Source of the DNA: CAYRSS01 sp964426945
Lineage (GTDB): Bacteria; Planctomycetota; Phycisphaerae; UBA1845
Reading direction: 5' to 3'
Length of the DNA stretch: 64,000 bases
Assembly (NCBI GenBank): GCA_964426945.1
Contig: CAYRSS010000021.1
Coordinates: 1 to 64,000 of the forward strand
The notes beneath the pieces are model-generated. The model saw nothing but the letters and a program-made list of their open reading frames with translations, was not told where the DNA came from and did not search any database. Positions 8,954 to 16,920 of this stretch are shown here, piece by piece. The translations under genes were made by a program, and so were the position numbers. Position 1 is the first letter of the stretch. The number at the start of each line of letters is the position of its first letter.

Positions 8954-9303
8954 CCCCCAGATCCCCCTTAAATGCTCCGTGACACTGCGGCGCCGATGAA
9001 CGATCAGTCGAAATCGTCCAGTGAGAGCAGTATCGACGCTCGTCACGCCAAAGAACATGTGTGCTGCGTGACCGGCTTGGGCCCACGTCCGGGACGGACG
9101 TCATGGCCTCCCGTCCAAGCCCGTACTCGGCTAGCCCCGCAGCCTACCAAATCCGAGGCTTCCGCGTCAATCGAGTTGTAACCTGTTTACGCGCTGCCTT
9201 CGGCCAGAATCAGACTATGGGTCAAGTTGGCGGGATGGGCGCCCCATAACCACGACATGCGACGGGTGGGCAGCCGCTCGGGGAGTGCTCGAGCCGTCAA
9301 TTG
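8954..9303 (-). other. Gene-free region upstream of the haloperoxidase gene
   Basis: No gene is supported here. The perfect inverted repeat ACGTCCG (9085-9091) / CGGACGT (9095-9101) sits in a larger hairpin closed by CTTGG and CCAAG. On the minus strand a weak promoter candidate reads TTGACG (9170-9165), 18 bases, TAGGCT (9146-9141). A GCTCG/CGAGC hairpin at 9276-9294 could end the SpoIIE-type transcript but lacks a U-tract. Confidence 0.4.
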
Positions 9304-10614
9304 CTACTGAATCACAAGGGCGACGATGGTCTGATCATCCGCGATCGGCCGACCTGTGGCGAAGGCGGCGAGTTTGCCATTGACGCAGTCGACGATCTCC
9401 TGGGCAAAGCGGACCTCCTCGCGGACGCAGCTCAGCAGGCGCTCGCGGCCGTAGAACTCGCCCTCGGCGTTGCGGAACTCCGTGATGCCGTCGGTGTAGA
9501 AGATGAGCTTGTCGCCGCGGGCGAGTTTCGTGCGGTGTTCGGGGTACCGCGTGTCCTCGGTCACGGCGAGGGGGAGTTGCTGGACGCGATCGAGCTCCGT
9601 GACCTGCAGGTCGGTGCCCACGAGCAGCGGCGGGTTGTGACCGGCGGACGCGTAGGTCAGCGATCGGTCGCGGGGGTCGTAGATGCCGTAGAACGCAGTG
9701 ACGAACATGCCCATGTCCACGTGCGGCTGCCGCATCAGGCTGTTGTTCATCGTCTCGAGCGTCTCGCCCGCTCCGAAGCACCCCGTGCAGTGGGTGTGGA
9801 GCATCGTGCGAAGCATGGCCATCACGACGGCGGCAGGCGGGCCGTGGCCGCTGACGTCGGCAATGAGGATCCCCCAGCGGCCCTCGCTGAGTTCGAAGAA
9901 GTCGTAGTAGTCACCCCCGGCGCGGGCGGCGGGGCGGTAAGAGGTTGCGATGCTTACGCCAGGGATGTCGGGCAACCGCGGCGGCAGCAGCGTCCGCTGG
10001 ATTTCACCGACGCGGCGAAATTCGCGGTCAAGTTGCTGGTGTGCCTCCGCGAGCTGGCGATGGAGGACCAGGCTGTTGACTGCCTTGCCGAAGAGGTTCG
10101 CCTGCAGCAGCAGCTCGGGGAGCTCGACGGGATTGAACCGACCCGGCTGCGATGAGCCGCGCACCACCATGTTGATCGCTTCGCCACCGTCAAAGAGCGG
10201 CAGCGTGACCAGCGACCTCACCCCGGCGAGCAGGTCGGCGGCCGGATCCGCCGGGTCGATCCGCACGTCGTTGAGGACAACGGGCTCCGCGGCGTAGAGC
10301 AGGTCACCGAGGATGCCCCCTGCCAGCACGGGAAGCCGATCGGGGGAACGCCAGGGGTCGATCGGCTGCGGCCAGGTGGTGCTTCGCGTGATCCGATAGA
10401 GCGGGGCGTCCAAACCCCGGCGGCTGAGCGAAATGGAGAGTCCTTCGCCGAACAACTGGTCCACCCGCCGCCGGTACATCTTCACCAGTTCCTGCGGGTC
10501 GGTCTGCGTGCTGACCTCGTGCACCGTCTTCTTGACGATGTCGAGGCGCGCCTGGACATCCGCCGGCAGGGCCGCCGCCGGAAAACCCTCGCTTGTACGC
10601 AGGCTCATCTTCAT
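9304..10614 (-). CDS. GAF domain plus SpoIIE/RsbU-type PP2C phosphatase
   Basis: This 436-residue cytoplasmic protein joins a GAF-like sensor (about 75-215) to a C-terminal SpoIIE phosphatase domain with the metal-binding motifs GGDYYDFF near 231 and DVSGHGPPAA near 250. A helical linker EFRRVGEIQRTLLPP precedes the catalytic domain, as in RsbU-type enzymes. The likely role is dephosphorylation of an anti-sigma-factor antagonist in a partner-switching pathway. I chose the ATG at 10614 because GAGGTGG precedes it; the frame is open 46 codons further. No STAS or HATPase partner is adjacent, so the target is unknown. Divergent from hflX. Confidence 0.88.
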   Translation of the reverse strand: MKMSLRTSEGFPAAALPADVQARLDIVKKTVHEVSTQTDPQELVKMYRRRVDQLFGEGLSISLSRRGLDAPLYRITRSTTWPQPIDPWRSPDRLPVLAGGILGDLLYAAEPVVLNDVRIDPADPAADLLAGVRSLVTLPLFDGGEAINMVVRGSSQPGRFNPVELPELLLQANLFGKAVNSLVLHRQLAEAHQQLDREFRRVGEIQRTLLPPRLPDIPGVSIATSYRPAARAGGDYYDFFELSEGRWGILIADVSGHGPPAAVVMAMLRTMLHTHCTGCFGAGETLETMNNSLMRQPHVDMGMFVTAFYGIYDPRDRSLTYASAGHNPPLLVGTDLQVTELDRVQQLPLAVTEDTRYPEHRTKLARGDKLIFYTDGITEFRNAEGEFYGRERLLSCVREEVRFAQEIVDCVNGKLAAFATGRPIADDQTIVALVIQ

Positions 10615-10685
10615 CTGGTCCACCTCGGATGCGATCGATTCACCGCGGCGGCCGCTGGCTGCGACCCCCGACAGGCTCTCGTGAA

Positions 10686-10715
10686 TTGACCCTGGTTTCC
10701 GTTCCTCCGTATGAT
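10686..10715 (+). promoter_or_regulatory. Strong sigma70 promoter for hflX
   Basis: TTGACC (10686-10691), an 18-base spacer and TATGAT (10710-10715) precede the hflX ATG at 10731. The transcript would start about 7-10 bases before the ATG, giving a very short leader. Confidence 0.7.
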
Positions 10716-10730
10716 ACCCGGCAGGACACC

Positions 10731-12161
10731 ATGAGACGACCCGGTCAGCCACATGCCACTTCGAGCCAGCGCTCGCTCAGGCCGCCGCGGGCGACAACGG
10801 AACCCCTACGCGACGGCGTCTCGACGGTCCGATCGGAGCGGGCCCTGCTGGTGGCGATCCTCGTGCCCGGTACGAACGTCGATCTGCGCAACCCCTTGGG
10901 AGAACTGGCGTTGCTGACGGAATCGGCCGGGGCCCGGGTTGTCGACGCGATGGTGCAAAAGCGGACGCAGCTCACAACGAACTACGCCCTCGGCCGGGGC
11001 AAGGTCGAAGAAGTCAAAGAGCGTGCCCTCGCGAACGAGGCTACCGTCATCATCTTCGACAACGACCTGTCACCGCGCCAGATCAAGAACCTGGAGATCG
11101 CGCTGGAACTCAAGGTGATCGACCGCAGCGAATTGATCCTCGACATTTTCGCCTCGCGAGCCAAGACGCGGGAGGCGCAGCTCCAGGTGGAACTGGCCCA
11201 GTTGCAGTACACCGCGCCCCGGATCCGCGGCATGTGGACCCACCTCGAGCGCCTGGCCGGCGCGGGTGGCGGCACCGCGGCCGGCGCGGTCGGCGGCGTG
11301 GGTACCCGTGGACCGGGTGAGCGACAGATCGAGATTGACCGACGCATCGTGCGCGAACGGATCAGCTACCTGCGGCGCGAGATCGACGAGATCGACCGTC
11401 GGAAGCAGCAGGAAGTCCGCTCCCGCGGCGACGAGTACACGGTTTCGCTCGTCGGCTACACGAACTCCGGCAAGAGCACACTGATGAAGTCGCTGACGGG
11501 CGCGGATGCCTTCGCTGCAGACCTGCTCTTTGCGACGCTGGACACCAAGACGGTTCGCTGGGAGCTTCGCGAGGGACGCTATTCGCTGCTCAGCGATACG
11601 GTCGGCTTCGTGCGCGACCTGCCGCACCACCTGGTGGCCTCGTTCCGGGCCACGCTGGAGGAGGCGATCCATGCGCATCTGCTGCTGCATGTCGTCGACG
11701 GCTCCAGCCCGCGGGCGGTGCAGGAAATCGCCGCGGTGAACGAGGTGCTCGACAGCCTCGGGTGTCACGACACGCCGCAGTTGCTGGTCGTCAACAAGTG
11801 CGACCTGGGTGTCCAAGAAGATCTCGATGCATGGCTGGCGGCCCGCCAGCCGGCGCACGTCCGCATCTCAGCGCTGAGCCTGACCGGCTTGGATTCGCTG
11901 ACGGAACGCGTGCTCTCGACCATGCATGGACGAGCGCTGTCCCTGACGGTCGAGGTGCCGCACGCGATGGGCAAAGTGCTCTCCGAGTTCGACCGCTGGG
12001 CCGAGGTGCTTGCCAGGCGGTACTCGGAGACCGGTGTCGAACTCGACATCCGCATCAACCGCAAACAGTTCGAGCAACTCCGGGGCCGTTACCCGGGCTT
12101 CAAGGTCATTTCGGGCGACACCGCGCCGCCGGAGGATCACGACCTGGAAGGCGTGGCCTGA
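10731..12161 (+). CDS. hflX: GTPase HflX, ribosome-associated
   Basis: This 476-residue GTPase of the Obg-HflX class binds and rescues or splits stalled ribosomes. The N-terminal HflX domain includes ALGRGKVEEV and TVIIFDNDLSPRQIKNLE; the glycine-rich linker GAGGGTAAGAVGGVGTRGPG precedes the GTPase with the P-loop GYTNSGKST near 242-250, DTVGFVRDLP as G3 and NKCD as G4. A C-terminal extension follows. Upstream of the ATG at 10731 is a strong promoter, whose -35 box lies inside the longer open frame, which supports this start. trpF follows after 58 bases. Confidence 0.95.
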   Translation: MRRPGQPHATSSQRSLRPPRATTEPLRDGVSTVRSERALLVAILVPGTNVDLRNPLGELALLTESAGARVVDAMVQKRTQLTTNYALGRGKVEEVKERALANEATVIIFDNDLSPRQIKNLEIALELKVIDRSELILDIFASRAKTREAQLQVELAQLQYTAPRIRGMWTHLERLAGAGGGTAAGAVGGVGTRGPGERQIEIDRRIVRERISYLRREIDEIDRRKQQEVRSRGDEYTVSLVGYTNSGKSTLMKSLTGADAFAADLLFATLDTKTVRWELREGRYSLLSDTVGFVRDLPHHLVASFRATLEEAIHAHLLLHVVDGSSPRAVQEIAAVNEVLDSLGCHDTPQLLVVNKCDLGVQEDLDAWLAARQPAHVRISALSLTGLDSLTERVLSTMHGRALSLTVEVPHAMGKVLSEFDRWAEVLARRYSETGVELDIRINRKQFEQLRGRYPGFKVISGDTAPPEDHDLEGVA

Positions 12162-12219
12162 CTCTCGGCTCCCTGTGGCGGTCGGCCCTGCGCTGCTGCC
12201 GATGGATCGGGGCGGATGA

Positions 12220-12915
12220 ATGCTCATCAAGATCTGCGGCATCACGAATGTCGATGACGCCCGCCTCGCGCTGGCTGCGGGGGCGGACCGCATCGGGCTC
12301 AACCTGGTGACCGGTCCGCGCAAGATCGACGTGCCCACCGCCGAGAAGATCGTCGCCGCGCTGCCCGACCCCGCTGTCGTTGTGCTCCTCTACGCCCCTG
12401 CCGGTGGAGCGGGCTGCATCGCGCCGATCGAATCTCTCCTGGCCAAGGGCGTGCGGCTCGTGCAACTGTACGACACGTACGCTGTCGAAGCGGCCCGGCG
12501 GCTCCACGTGGCCGGGGCGCGGATCGTGCATGTCCAGACCGTGGCGGATGAGAGCGCTCTTGACGAAGTGGATGCGTTCCTGCCGCTGTGCCCCGACGGA
12601 AGCGTCGAGGCGGTCGTGCTCGACGCGCTCGAGCCGGGTAAGTTGGGGGGCACCGGCACCAAGGTTGACTGGGTCATGCTTGCAAACGCCAGAAAGGCGG
12701 GTCGGTTCGCACCGTGGCCCGCGGTCTGGCTCGCGGGTGGGCTCAAGCCCGCGAACGTGGGAACGGCGATCGGCCTCGTACGGCCGGACGGCGTGGATGT
12801 CAGCTCCGGGGTCGAGGTCTCCCCCGGCCGCAAAGACGCGGAGCTCGTGCGTGCCTTTGTCGCGGCCGTTCGAAGCGCCCGGGTGGCTGACTCGGCCGAG
12901 GATGATGGGGATTGA
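12220..12915 (+). CDS. trpF: Phosphoribosylanthranilate isomerase
   Basis: TrpF catalyses the Amadori isomerisation of phosphoribosylanthranilate in tryptophan synthesis. The 231-residue TIM barrel starts with KICGITNVDDA (catalytic Cys), and carries QLYD, GGTGTKVDW, LAGGLKPANV and GVDVSSGVE with the phosphate-binding loops. The general-acid Asp is in the DVSSG segment. No other trp genes are in the window, so it is an orphan copy between hflX and a kinase-like gene. It is at the upper end of family length, with an extended loop near 95-115. Confidence 0.93.
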   Translation: MLIKICGITNVDDARLALAAGADRIGLNLVTGPRKIDVPTAEKIVAALPDPAVVVLLYAPAGGAGCIAPIESLLAKGVRLVQLYDTYAVEAARRLHVAGARIVHVQTVADESALDEVDAFLPLCPDGSVEAVVLDALEPGKLGGTGTKVDWVMLANARKAGRFAPWPAVWLAGGLKPANVGTAIGLVRPDGVDVSSGVEVSPGRKDAELVRAFVAAVRSARVADSAEDDGD

Positions 12916-12950
12916 GGGCTGCCGTTTCGGGGAGAAGTACGGAGCCTGGC

Positions 12951-14000
12951 TTGTCGGAATCTAACCCGCCGATTGCGTTTGACCCGGCCGAGCTCGCCGT
13001 CGTTCTCAGCCACTACGACATCGGCGTGATCGAATCGCTGACTCCCTTCGCTCGAGGATCGCGGGCCAGCCCGAAGGTGGGCATCGTGGCGGCCCGAGGC
13101 AAGTACCTGCTCAAACGCCGCGCGCCGCACCGGGCCCAGATGCGTCGGGTTGAGGTCGCGCACCGTGTGCAGACTGCCCTCGTCGCTGCGGGGTTTCCGG
13201 CGCCGCGACTTATCCCCAGCCGCACGGAGGCCGCGAGCTACGTCAGGCACGGCGAGCACATCTACGAGTTGTTCGAATTCGTGCCGGGGCATCCGTACGA
13301 GCGCGCCGAGTCTGAGGCCCGCAGTGCCGGGGAACATCTCGCCCGGTTCCACGATCTACTGGCGGACATGGTGGGCGGGTGGTCTGGTCCCCGTGGCGAC
13401 TACCACGACGCCCCGGCGATCCGCACAGGGCTCTGCGCCATCGGCGCAAGCCTGAGTTCGCACGACAGCTTCGCCGGGCTGCCGTCGGATCTGGACGCAT
13501 GCACGCGCAACCTCCTGTCGGGGTACGACGCGGCGGCAGCAGCGGCGGGGCGGCTCGGAGTGGCGGAACTGCCACGGTGCATCGTCCACGCGGACTGGCA
13601 TCCTGGAAACGTGCTCTTCCGGAAGGGCGTCACGGTCGCGGTGATCGACTACGACTCGGTCCGTCTCTCGACGGCGGTGACGGACGTGGCCAACGGCGCC
13701 CTGCAGTTCTCCTTCGCCGCCGGCGGAGACCCGGACACCTGGCCGGCCCATCTCGATGAGGATCTGCTGCGGGCCTTTGCGGCGGGGTACACGTCGCGTC
13801 GGACGCTCAGTTCGGAGGAACGCGAGGCGATTCCTCCCCTGATGATCGAGGCGCTGATCGGCGAGTGTGTGCCCCCCATTGCTGCGACCGGCTCGGTTGG
13901 TCGGTGGAGCGGCTGGCGCGTGCTCCAGATGGTCCGGCGCAAGATCGAGTGGATGGCCGCCCACCGCGGGCGGTTGGCCGCGATCCTCAAGATCCCCTGA
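12951..14000 (+). CDS. APH/choline-kinase-fold phosphotransferase
   Basis: This 349-residue protein has the aminoglycoside phosphotransferase fold: an N-lobe with KYLLKRR as the ATP lysine, the catalytic loop HADWHPGNVLF near 213-223 and the metal-binding IDYDSV near 232. Similar proteins phosphorylate small hydroxyl substrates such as homoserine or choline; the substrate here is not identifiable. I chose the TTG at 12951 because GGAG stands 6 bases before it; the frame is open back to 12912, where it touches the trpF stop. An antibiotic-resistance role is not implied. Confidence 0.75.
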   Translation: MSESNPPIAFDPAELAVVLSHYDIGVIESLTPFARGSRASPKVGIVAARGKYLLKRRAPHRAQMRRVEVAHRVQTALVAAGFPAPRLIPSRTEAASYVRHGEHIYELFEFVPGHPYERAESEARSAGEHLARFHDLLADMVGGWSGPRGDYHDAPAIRTGLCAIGASLSSHDSFAGLPSDLDACTRNLLSGYDAAAAAAGRLGVAELPRCIVHADWHPGNVLFRKGVTVAVIDYDSVRLSTAVTDVANGALQFSFAAGGDPDTWPAHLDEDLLRAFAAGYTSRRTLSSEEREAIPPLMIEALIGECVPPIAATGSVGRWSGWRVLQMVRRKIEWMAAHRGRLAAILKIP

Positions 14001-14054
14001 GTCGCCGCCGCTCGCGCAGTAGCCGGAAGGGGCGGCTTCTGGTAATCTCTCGCC

Positions 14055-14447
14055 ATGTTGCGAGGTAAGCTTCCCAAGACATCCGACCCCGCCAAAGCGG
14101 CGGGGTTTGCCATCGAACTGGCCCGCGTGGCGCACGACCTCAAGTGCGAGGACGTGACGTGCATGGACCTGCGCGGCATCTGCGGTGTGACCGACTTCTC
14201 CGTGATCTGCACCGGTACTTCCGATCGACAGATGCGCGCGACGGCCGACCACATGGTCGAGATGGGCAGGCGGCACGACGAGCGTCCTTACGGCGTCTCG
14301 GGTTACGAGACGGCGACGTGGATCCTGCTGGACTACATCGACGTCGTGGTCCACATCTTCGCCCGGCCGTACCGCGACTACTACGACCTTGAGCTGCTGT
14401 GGGGGGATGCGCCGCGGCTGGATTGGCGCCTGTCCGACAAACCCTGA
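14055..14447 (+). CDS. rsfS: Ribosome silencing factor RsfS
   Basis: RsfS binds ribosomal protein uL14 and blocks subunit joining in slow growth. The 130-residue protein shows the family pattern: CEDVTCMDLRGICGVTDFSV, CTGTSDRQMRATADHM, and the C-terminal WILLDYIDVVVHIFARPYRDYYDLELLW. Length is normal. A TAATCT hexamer lies 6 bases before the ATG but no good -35 is visible. It sits between a phosphotransferase gene and argS, not in its common place beside nadD. Confidence 0.95.
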   Translation: MLRGKLPKTSDPAKAAGFAIELARVAHDLKCEDVTCMDLRGICGVTDFSVICTGTSDRQMRATADHMVEMGRRHDERPYGVSGYETATWILLDYIDVVVHIFARPYRDYYDLELLWGDAPRLDWRLSDKP

Positions 14448-14527
14448 TCCACTTTCCACCTGATGCGCGAGCGCCCGGTCCGCTGCGCCACCGGTAATCC
14501 TGTTCTTCTCGACGGAGCCAGATCGAC

Positions 14528-16324
14528 GTGAAGCCGTTGCTGACGGAGCTTGCCGACAGGGTTTCGCAGGCCATAACCCGCCTCGGGTACGCGGGCGATC
14601 CGCTGGTCCGCGCCTCGCAGGATGAGAAATTTGGCGAATACCAGTCGAACTGTGCGATGGGGCTCGCCCGCAGCGCGGGAAAGAACCCGCGCGAGGTGGC
14701 GGCCGCGATCGTCGCGGCACTCGATGTGGGGGACATCTGCCTGGCGCCGGAGATCGCCGGACCGGGGTTCATCAACTTCCGCCTGCGTCCGGAGGCGCTG
14801 GCTTCGCGGCTGGCCTCGATCCCCGCGGCGGCCGAGCCGGACAGCGACCGCATCGGTATCGAGCCTGTGGCCTCGCCCGAGACGGTGGTTGTCGACCTGT
14901 CGAGCCCGAATCTGGCCAAGGAAATGCACGTCGGCCACCTGCGCAGCACGGTGATCGGCGACTGCGTCGCGCGGATGCTCGAGTTCGCGGGCCACGACGT
15001 CATCCGCGAGAATCACGTCGGCGACTGGGGCACGCAGTTCGGGATGCTCGTGGCGCACCTGCGACGGGTCCGCCCGGACGTACTCACCAGCCCGGGCAGC
15101 CTCGAAATCCGCGACCTGGAGTCGTTCTATGTCGAGGCCAAGCAGCGATTCGACGCCGACGAAGAGTTCCGCAAGGAATCGCGCGACACAGTCGTCGCTC
15201 TGCAGCGCGGCGACGAGGCCACGCTCGCGATCTGGAAGGCGTTCTGTGACGAATCGCTGCGACACTGTCACCGGATCTACGACCGCCTCGGCATCCGGCT
15301 GATCGACCGCGGGGAGAGCTACTACAACGCCCTGATGAATGACGTCGTTGCGCGTCTGGAGAGCGGCAAGACGCCGGACGGCGCGCCGCTGACCGTCATC
15401 AGCGACGGGGCGCTATGCATGTTTCTCGATGGGTTCGTCACGCGCGACGGCGAGCCGCTGCCGCTGATCATTCGCAAGAGCGACGGCGGCTACAACTACG
15501 CGACGAGCGACCTCGCCACTGTCGATCACCGCATTCGCGTGCTGGGGGCGAAGCGGATCATTTACGTCGTCGGCCTGCCGCAGAAACAGCACTTCGAGAT
15601 GTTCTTCGCCGCGGCGCGCAAGGCGGGGCTGGCGGGCCAGGAGGTCGAGCTGATCCACCTGGGCTTCGGCTCCATGCTGTCGCCGGGCGGCGCGCCCTTC
15701 AAGACGCGCGAAGGCGGCACCGTGAAGCTCAAGGACCTCCTCGACGAGGCGGTCGATCGGGCTCGCCGCATCGTGGAGGCTCAGGCAGCCGATCCCGAAA
15801 TGGGGCGGTCGTTCTCGGCGGATCAGATCAGCCGCATCGGCGAGGTAGTCGGGATGGCTGCGGTCAAGTATTTCGACCTTTCGCATAACCTCGCGCACGA
15901 CTACCGGTTTGACCTGGATACGATGCTCTCGCTGGAGGGCAACACAGCGCCCTACATGCTCTACGCGTACGCGCGGGTCCGGGCCATCGGCCGGAAGGCC
16001 GGCATCGACTTCGACCAGCTGGCGGCCGCTACCCCGCTAACCCTCGACCACCCCAGCGAGGCGCGGCTGGCGCTCATGCTGGCCCGGTTCCCGGAGGTGT
16101 TCGAGCTCGCGCTTCGCGAGCTGAAACCCAACGTCGTGACCGACTACCTCTTCGACCTCTCCAAGGCGTTCAGCCGGTTCTACGACAAGAAGCTCGGGGT
16201 GCGGGTGGTTGGGGCGGAGACGCCCGAACTGCAGCGATCGCGCCTCCGGCTCTGCGACCTGACCGCCCGGACGCTCCGAGTGGGGCTGCACCTGCTCGGG
16301 ATCGAGGTTCTCGAGCAGATGTGA
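14528..16324 (+). CDS. argS: Arginyl-tRNA synthetase
   Basis: This 598-residue class I synthetase charges tRNA-Arg. The HIGH-type signature is in SPNLAKEMHVGHLRST around residue 130-140, the N-terminal Add1-like domain is present, and the C-terminal DALR anticodon-binding domain contains LRLCDLTARTLRVGLHLLGI. The start is GTG with GGAG ten bases before it. The region after residue 400 (YFDLSHNLAHDYRFDLDTMLSLEGN, quoted here as separate YFDLS and FDLDTML motifs) matches the DRxFDxDxML-style class Ia element. Gene length is normal. Confidence 0.95.
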   Translation: MKPLLTELADRVSQAITRLGYAGDPLVRASQDEKFGEYQSNCAMGLARSAGKNPREVAAAIVAALDVGDICLAPEIAGPGFINFRLRPEALASRLASIPAAAEPDSDRIGIEPVASPETVVVDLSSPNLAKEMHVGHLRSTVIGDCVARMLEFAGHDVIRENHVGDWGTQFGMLVAHLRRVRPDVLTSPGSLEIRDLESFYVEAKQRFDADEEFRKESRDTVVALQRGDEATLAIWKAFCDESLRHCHRIYDRLGIRLIDRGESYYNALMNDVVARLESGKTPDGAPLTVISDGALCMFLDGFVTRDGEPLPLIIRKSDGGYNYATSDLATVDHRIRVLGAKRIIYVVGLPQKQHFEMFFAAARKAGLAGQEVELIHLGFGSMLSPGGAPFKTREGGTVKLKDLLDEAVDRARRIVEAQAADPEMGRSFSADQISRIGEVVGMAAVKYFDLSHNLAHDYRFDLDTMLSLEGNTAPYMLYAYARVRAIGRKAGIDFDQLAAATPLTLDHPSEARLALMLARFPEVFELALRELKPNVVTDYLFDLSKAFSRFYDKKLGVRVVGAETPELQRSRLRLCDLTARTLRVGLHLLGIEVLEQM

Positions 16325-16327
16325 CCC

Positions 16328-16349
16328 AGCCCGCCGGGAAAGCGGGGCT
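16328..16349 (+). terminator. Possible terminator after argS
   Basis: AGCCCGC (16328-16334) and GCGGGGCT (16342-16349) can form a stem with one bulged G and a 7-base loop, starting 4 bases after the argS stop. There is no U-tract, so this is tentative. Confidence 0.35.
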
Positions 16350-16402
16350 CGCCGGGGCCTGACTGGCGGCTAGCCCAGCCTGCCTGATTTGCCGGGTTTT
16401 CG

Positions 16403-16430
16403 TTGACAGGGCTCCAGCTTGACCTATGAT
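16403..16430 (+). promoter_or_regulatory. Near-consensus sigma70 promoter for the LysM lipoprotein
   Basis: TTGACA (16403-16408), a 16-base spacer and TATGAT (16425-16430) make the closest match to consensus in the window. Transcription would start near 16437, 62 bases before the ATG, leaving room for the AGGAGG ribosome site. Confidence 0.75.
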
Positions 16431-16498
16431 CCGCACTCCGGGCGGACGCGGGGATGCGTCTGCTCGATTGCCAACCTTTACGACAGGAGGTCGTACAC

Positions 16499-16852
16499 AT
16501 GCGCCGTTCTGCGATGGCCGCCGCTCTGACTGTGCTCCCGCTGCTCGTGGGCTGTTCGTGGTTCGGTGGCCGGGACGATTCGTCCATGGCCGACACCCAG
16601 CAGCCGGACTACTACTCGCGCGACACGGGTTCGACCTACGACCCGTACGCGACGACCACGACCTATCAGCCCGAGCCCGCGACGCCCACGGGGCCGCGCT
16701 ATCACACGGTCACCAAGACCGACACGCTCTACTCGATTTCGCGCAAGTATTATGGCACCGACAAGCGGTGGCGCGAGATCTACAACGCCAACAGCGCAGA
16801 GATCTCCGATCCGAACAAGATCAAGGTTGGCCAGCGGCTCACGATTCCGTAG
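16499..16852 (+). CDS. LysM-domain lipoprotein
   Basis: This 117-residue protein has a lipoprotein signal peptide (lipobox LLVGC), a Ser/Thr/Tyr/Pro-rich linker, and one C-terminal LysM domain (YHTVTKTDTLYSISRKYYGT ... KVGQRLTIP) that binds peptidoglycan. It is probably a small abundant envelope anchor, judging from its strong promoter and the perfect AGGAGG (16485-16490) 8 bases before the ATG at 16499. That site rules out the in-frame ATG 45 bases upstream. recG follows after 68 bases. Confidence 0.9.
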   Translation: MRRSAMAAALTVLPLLVGCSWFGGRDDSSMADTQQPDYYSRDTGSTYDPYATTTTYQPEPATPTGPRYHTVTKTDTLYSISRKYYGTDKRWREIYNANSAEISDPNKIKVGQRLTIP

Positions 16853-16920
16853 CCGTGGGTCGCGGCATACCGTTCTCCGCGGCGAACGCCAAATCCAGCC
16901 CTCACGGGGCCGAACATGCC

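Noticed and set aside
12951..14000. Aminoglycoside resistance gene
   Set aside because: The APH fold is shared by many metabolic kinases; there is no mobile context and no resistance-specific motif.
16426..16920. N-terminal extension of recG
   Set aside because: It runs through the promoter and the LysM gene in another frame, and RecG homologues start at the chosen ATG.
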